The notes under the pieces are model-generated. The model worked only from the letters and a program-made list of their open reading frames with translations, did not search any database and had not been told where the DNA came from. 64,000 nucleotides of DNA. Source: Siderastrea radians (taxonomy: Eukaryota > Cnidaria > Anthozoa > Scleractinia > Rhizangiidae). A program made the position numbers and the translations under genes. The stretch is from contig OZ024898.1 in NCBI GenBank assembly GCA_964017195.1, forward strand, positions 5,605,482-5,669,481, written 5' to 3'. This document shows, piece after piece, positions 60,601-64,000 of this stretch (positions are counted from its first letter, which is position 1; each line of letters opens with the position of its first letter).

Positions 60601-63600
60601 TCGTATGAACATACCAAAGTACGGGACTTGACTAATATCGTACGAATGCACTGATGTACCTCTCAAGGCAAAGTCTGGAGAAACGTTCTGAAGACGACTA
60701 ATGTCGTACGAAAGTACTAAAGTACGGAGAAACGTTGCCAAGACAAGAATTAGTATGGAGAAACGTTGAGAAGACGACACAAATATCATATTAACAAAAT
60801 AACATCCTTTCACAGACTGAGCATTGGTTTCTGTTCAGTTTGCTTTCCATCCAGTTCTTCAGTGCTTTGAAATTTTTACTAGCCAAAATGGCTAGTGAAA
60901 GCTCAAAACCTACTAGCCAAAACTGAATTTCTACTAGTCTGTGACTGGTTGGCTACCGTTAGTCTCGAGCCCTGCTGTTAAATATCTAGTTGTTTTTTAA
61001 ATATAGCTTCAAATCATTATTTATACAATGGACAGAATAAAACGCGCGTTTTGATTGGTCAAGGGGAGTTTGTGATTAAACTGATTAAAGCCCAGACGCA
61101 CAGACGACGACGTAACGAGCTGCAAAGTTCTGCGCGCGGAAATCATCACTACGAAGATTTTTAAAACATGTCGGCTAATTTTATTCAGGATAAGTGATAT
61201 CAAAACAATGTGTAAACCAAATAGATCTCATGTGGTCACGCGTGTGTACTCTTATAAGGCACAGAGGACGTAAAAACACGGTAAGAACATCAGTCACACT
61301 ACTCACCAGCAACTCGTAGCGTACTTCTTTGCTCTTACCACATTTTGACATCATTTGTCCGTTATCAGTGTACCCACGCATGGCCACATGAAATCTATTT
61401 GTTAAAGGGACACAACCACATAAGCGCATTCGCCAGTTACTCAAATCGAAACTTGAAAAAGGGCCAAATTTTAAAAATGGCGTGGAGAAGTGGCGTCGGT
61501 CACGGCGGATAAAACAGAAACTCTGAGCGAAAACGAATATCCGATTTCCCCAAAAGAGCAAAAAAATACTGGTCTTGAATGCTTTGAAGTCAATCGGCGC
61601 TACCGGAAGTTGATATTTTTCGCGCATGGCAATCCGTGACAGTGTCCCTTTGAATAATCTACATACCGATAACAGAAGACATCGTGCTATTTCTATGTGG
61701 TTGTTAAACGCCGCTAGGTGAAGGGCAGTAAAACCATCTTCTTTTGGTATCTCAATGAGACCAGGAAATTTGTCAGCTATTTTCTGTACGGCACTGAAAC
61801 GATAACAAATAACACACCTTATGACGCAACAGAATGATAAAAAATTTTCTACACAGACCCTTTAGGAAAATGTTTGCACCATTACGAACTGACGAGCCTT
61901 TCTTAAAACCCCGAATACATTTCGGGCCCGAAAAGCTATATTAAATACCGGCGGAATATCCTAAAAAAATCAGATTGACCCGAGGGAAGAGATTCGAGTC
62001 GAATGCACTAAAAGAACTACTAATCCAAATATACGTGAATGGAAAAAAATATTATTAGGCTCAAAATGTTTCCAAGGGTTTCAAGGAAGGAGCTAGTATT
62101 TTGGTAAACCAGTTAGAATGCAACCAGCCATGTTTGAAATTTGCCTGTGTAAGAAACGCAATAGATAAGACAAACAGTAGCGTAATATGAGTGAGTTGCT
62201 GTCTGTCATGAAGGCTTGGTCAAAGTTATACGATGGGTAACGCAAATATTGACGCAAAATGTGCCACTTAAATAACACAATGGGTAACGCAAATACCAGC
62301 ACGATATGTGTCACTTAAGGTTGATTTCCACTGTTGCGCAAATTTTACGTGCGTTCGGGCGTGAATTTAACTGGCTTTACGTGCGTAATTAAAATTAGAG
62401 ACGATGTATGAACGGCTTACGTAAACGTAAAAAGTTGAAAACTTTCAACTTTTTGCGTTTACGTAGTGGCCTTTCTTTCCCTACTTGACTTGTAAGTAAT
62501 TTACCGTGTAACACAAACCGTAACGCAACATGTGTCACTTAGTGTTTTCTTCCTTTCATGCAGCTTTGATGTAAGTTATTTGACGGGTAACGCAAACTGT
62601 AACGCAACACGTGTCACTTACTGTTTGTTTCCCTTCGTGCAGCTTTGATGTAAGTAACTTAACAGGTAACGCAAACTGTAACGCAACATGTGTCACTTAC
62701 TGTTTGTTTCCCTTCATACAAGCTTGGTGTAGAGGGTTAAATCCTCTTGCGTTACACACAGTTACATCAAGGTATTGGGATTGTAGAATGAGGTCTACAA
62801 TAGCGTTCTTCTCCTTGGAGATTGCATCATGGAGGGGAGTATCCCCGGCTAAATCCTGGAAAAAAGAAACAGAGAATTCAAGGAGGAAGACATAACACAG
62901 TATTAACTTTTTAGTATTTGGATGAAATCCGAAAGAATAACCATTCAAGTAAAACCTACTGAGCTGCAGTACTTTCCTGTGGTGCTGTTTATTACGCTCT
63001 ACAAGGTGGTTCTAACTTTTGAGTCTGTGGATGAAATCCTGAAGTGTGACCATTCAAATGAAAGCTATTGAACAATACTTTCACGTGGTGCTTTTTATTA
63101 TGCTGCACAAGGTGGTTGTAACTTTTGAGCCCGTGGATGAAATCAAGTGTGACCATTCAAATGAAAGCTGCTGTGCAGTGCCTTGCTGTGGTGCTGTTTA
63201 TAACGCTGTACAAGGTGGTTCTACCTTCTGAGTCTCTGAACGAAATCTTAGACTGTGACCACTCACTTCCTCTGGCACAGTGTATCACCCTGTAAACGGC
63301 GGTTTTTGCATAAGTTTCAATGAAATATCAACCTTGTGTGTCCTTTAATCTCTAATTCGAATGGAACCTCGTTCGCTCTTATCTGGATCAAGCTCTTGTC
63401 AACTAATCTCTAGGAATAAATTTCGAATAACAAGCAATGCTTACCTGACAATTTACGTCACAGTGTCTTGACGCCAGCAATGCCTTGACGCCAGCCGCGT
63501 TGCCTTGATTGACAGCTAAGTGTAACGGCGTGCTTTTGTTCTTGTTATCGCAAACGTTGACGTTTGTTCCTGTGTTCAACATTACTGTAACGGTCTCGCC

Positions 63601-63610
63601 AGTCTTGTCG
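48401..63610 (-). CDS. MIB2: E3 ubiquitin ligase, Mind bomb 2-like, C-terminal part (5' exons off window)
   Basis: Nine minus-strand exons with fully consistent phases: 63445-63610, 62701-62855, 61667-61793, 58094-58288, 51447-51643, 50764-50923, 49332-49473, 48872-48937 and 48401-48642 (stop TGA at 48401-48403). The first five encode ankyrin repeats ([55 protein letters not shown]). A proline-rich linker exon follows. A first RING has [18 protein letters not shown] and CLKC. A terminal RING has [20 protein letters not shown] and [13 protein letters not shown] just before the stop. '[16 protein letters not shown]' and the IQNRIQ ending favour MIB2 over MIB1. Known Mind bomb proteins ubiquitinate Notch ligands such as Delta to drive endocytosis. 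The N-terminal MIB/HERC2 and ZZ domains must lie beyond 64000. The visible part is 482 residues. Confidence 0.9.
48976..49290. repeat. ~107-bp minisatellite, locus 2
   Basis: About three diverged units of the family at 12.5 kb (GTGACCATTCAAACGAAAGC, TATTGAGCAGTA, TTTTGAGTCTCTGGGTGAAA), in the MIB2-like intron between the two exons of the first RING. Confidence 0.7.
51100..51290. repeat. (GAAC)n/(GAAT)n tetranucleotide array
   Basis: A long GAAC/GAAT run with GATC interruptions in the MIB2-like intron upstream of the proline-rich exon. The minus-strand frame of repeated Val-Arg-Ser-Phe is an artefact of the period. Confidence 0.9.
52195..53215 (+). repeat. Two-level tandem duplication (A-B-A-B, ~485-bp period)
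   Basis: TAGCAAACGGCACCGCC occurs at 52231, 52552, 52719 and 53031. The first and third are followed by ATTATTGGATTCGTAA and ATGCTCTAACACAGTGTC. The second and fourth are preceded by TACGGCAAGTAGGTGAAA and followed by ATTATTTGATTCG. Each ~485-bp higher-order unit therefore holds two diverged subunits, both ending in TAGCTTAAA...TTCTCGA...ATTCAATACTTTCG. It lies in the MIB2-like intron just upstream of the nested gene. Confidence 0.75.
53220..53243. repeat. (CA)n microsatellite
   Basis: About twelve CA units at the end of the two-level tandem array. Confidence 0.9.
53395..56403 (+). CDS. Secreted NCYNYA-family protein nested in the MIB2-like intron; G-tract frameshift
   Basis: A leader exon ends at 53459 (GAAAGAG|GTAAGC). 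Coding exons are 53610-53681 (ATG at 53618, signal peptide [19 protein letters not shown]), 54719-55528 and 56215-56403. Exon 2 has [64 protein letters not shown] and [10 protein letters not shown]. Exon 3 has [20 protein letters not shown]. The same motif order occurs in uncharacterised bacterial and invertebrate secreted proteins; I recall molluscan insoluble shell-matrix proteins among them, which needs checking. The invariant Cys and His in NCYNYA and DYHWYR suggest an NlpC/CHAP-like hydrolase fold; this is inference. After CCTGTCACAAG a run of 11 G shifts frame and gives TGA at 56322. The other frame continues [15 protein letters not shown] to TAA at 56403. The acceptor before 54719 has a weak pyrimidine tract. 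Confidence 0.75.
54607..54672. repeat. (AAT)n microsatellite
   Basis: A long run in the nested gene's intron about 45 bp before its second coding exon, close enough to affect branch point use. Confidence 0.9.
56404..58093. other. Remainder of MIB2-like intron with a foldback at 57858-57996
   Basis: AGAAGGACTGTTTGTGATGG, then CAATGACTGACGTTTC and GACAACTTGAG, is mirrored by CTCAGGTTGTTGAAACGTC and CACAAACAGTCCTTCTC. GACGTTTCGACAACCTGAG-type words are frequent in retroelement remnants of invertebrates. Otherwise no gene. Two ~60-bp similar blocks with TTCTCCTTGCTGTTCTCCAC and ATTTCTTATGG occur near 56607 and 56918. Confidence 0.5.
59288..59562. mobile_element. hAT-like MITE with CAGAGCTGCAAATAA ends
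   Basis: The left end CAGAGCTGCAAATAACTG and the right end (reverse complement CAGGACTGCAAATAATTT) bound 275 bp rich in GTCGGACA/TGTCCGAC words. CAG-starting termini are usual for hAT elements. No clear 8-bp duplication remains. It lies in a MIB2-like intron. Confidence 0.55.
59769..60974. mobile_element. CAGGGCTCGAGACTAAC-ended element carrying an internal minisatellite
   Basis: The ends are perfect inverted repeats CAGGGCTCGAGACTAAC. Subterminal CTAGCCAAAA/TTTTGGCTAG words occur at both sides. About 60150-60790 is filled with degenerate ~50-bp repeats built from ACGGAGAAACGTTG, AAGACAAGACTAA and TCGTACGAA. No transposase frame. The end sequence resembles hAT elements; the expected 8-bp duplication is not evident. 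Confidence 0.65.
62160..62730. repeat. ~79-bp tandem repeat overlapping an ankyrin exon and its splice donor
   Basis: GTCACTTACTGTTTGTTTCC recurs at 62691, 62612 and, as GTCACTTAGTGTTTTCTTCC, near 62533. Weaker copies lie at about 62250 and 62310. The 62691 copy contains the splice donor of the exon 62701-62855. Each downstream unit therefore repeats the exon's last ~30 bp and, in one clean case, a perfect donor (ACA|GTAAGTG). A separate hairpin with AACGTAAAAAGTTGAAA arms is at about 62422-62466. Confidence 0.75.
62930..63265. repeat. ~107-bp minisatellite, locus 3
   Basis: Three to four units with GTGTGACCATTCAAATGAAAG (about 63045 and 63148), GGTGCTGTTTATTACGCT and TTTTGAGTCTGTGGATGAAA, in the MIB2-like intron between the first two ankyrin exons seen here. 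They are closer to locus 1 than to locus 2 by eye. Confidence 0.75.
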
Positions 63611-63615
63611 CTAGA

Positions 63616-63616
<1 letters not shown>

Positions 63617-63668
<52 letters not shown>
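63617..63668. repeat. (AAT)n microsatellite at a splice acceptor
   Basis: The run ends about 5 bp from the acceptor (CTCTAG) of the ankyrin exon 63445-63610. On the transcript strand the ATT/TTA repeat makes up most of its upstream intron sequence. Confidence 0.9.
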
Positions 63669-63671
<3 letters not shown>

Positions 63672-64000
63672 TGCGATTATTTTTGTGAGAGCAAAGTTCT
63701 TGAACAAAATGCCGGGACAGCCTGACGGTGTCAGCAGGGTTACGAGTATGGATTTACGAGTTGACCTTACAAAAATTCAGATACCACGCAGCACTTTACA
63801 ACCTCTAATTTCATTGGACCTTGGTATCACGCAGCTCTATTGTTTTCAGGGCTAGGGTCCATTGTTTTGTTGTTTGTTCTATTGTTTTCTCAGCAAAACA
63901 AAGAAGGCTTTGTAAGAGCTGCGTGTGACGTTGACGACAAAACCCCAAATTATACGCCGCATTTAGTCGCGTCGAAAGTAATCCAAACGCTAAACAAACT
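63669..64000. other. Intron of the MIB2-like gene, nothing further recognised
   Basis: No coding exon or repeat with readable ends is seen before the window ends. The next upstream MIB2 exon should lie beyond 64000. Confidence 0.4.

Noticed and set aside
1..64000. CRISPR arrays, operons, prokaryotic promoters or a viral genome
   Set aside because: Introns, animal gene families and dispersed eukaryotic repeats fill the window; no spacer-repeat array, capsid or polymerase frame was seen.

Overview
This is a eukaryotic nuclear window. The evidence is GT/AG introns with consistent phases, animal gene families, an AT-rich background packed with short non-autonomous transposons, and tRNA-derived repeats. 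The families point to an anthozoan cnidarian, most likely a stony coral: a MIB2-type E3 ligase, an ER DnaJ of the DNAJB12/14 type, an intron-less Rho-like GTPase, a class A GPCR exon and short secreted cysteine-rich proteins. The TACATGTA palindrome is frequent in part of the window. The organism call is inference.

Layout. 0-1.4 kb: a LINE/SINE-type 3' tail and the first coding exon of a GPCR (minus), whose later exons leave the window. 4-5 kb: two non-autonomous DNA elements. 9.2-10.4 kb: three diverged ~191-bp repeats running into the start codon of an intron-less atypical Rho GTPase (plus). 12.9-24.1 kb: a DNAJB12/14-like gene (minus) whose introns hold a minisatellite, an inverted/direct array of tRNA-like repeats, a cluster of TCTCGCGAGA palindromes, a duplicated exon fragment and a foldback element. 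24.5-31.9 kb: gene-poor DNA with several terminal-inverted-repeat elements. 32.2-34.1 kb: a small secreted cysteine-rich protein gene (plus), perhaps with a distant TATA-driven leader exon at 27.3 kb. 34.1-41 kb: dense foldback elements and a SINE. 42.4-45.9 kb: a secreted protein with a galactose-binding-like region and a PAN/apple-like C-terminus (plus). 48.4-63.6 kb: the 3' part of a MIB2-like gene (minus; ankyrin repeats, proline-rich linker, two RING fingers). One of its introns contains an oppositely oriented gene for a secreted NCYNYA-family protein with a G-tract frameshift.

The genes do not form a pathway. DnaJ (ER quality control) and MIB2 (ubiquitin ligase) are housekeeping or signalling genes. 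The three small secreted genes each begin with a signal-peptide exon ending in phase 1, the usual architecture for shuffled extracellular modules. Much of the non-coding DNA can be assigned to repeats. Two copies of one C/G-capped family have their own perfect 8-bp target-site duplications, and another element has a 9-bp duplication. One ~107-bp tandem repeat family recurs in introns of both large genes. Exon edges were placed by eye from splice motifs and reading phase; no alignment or search was run.
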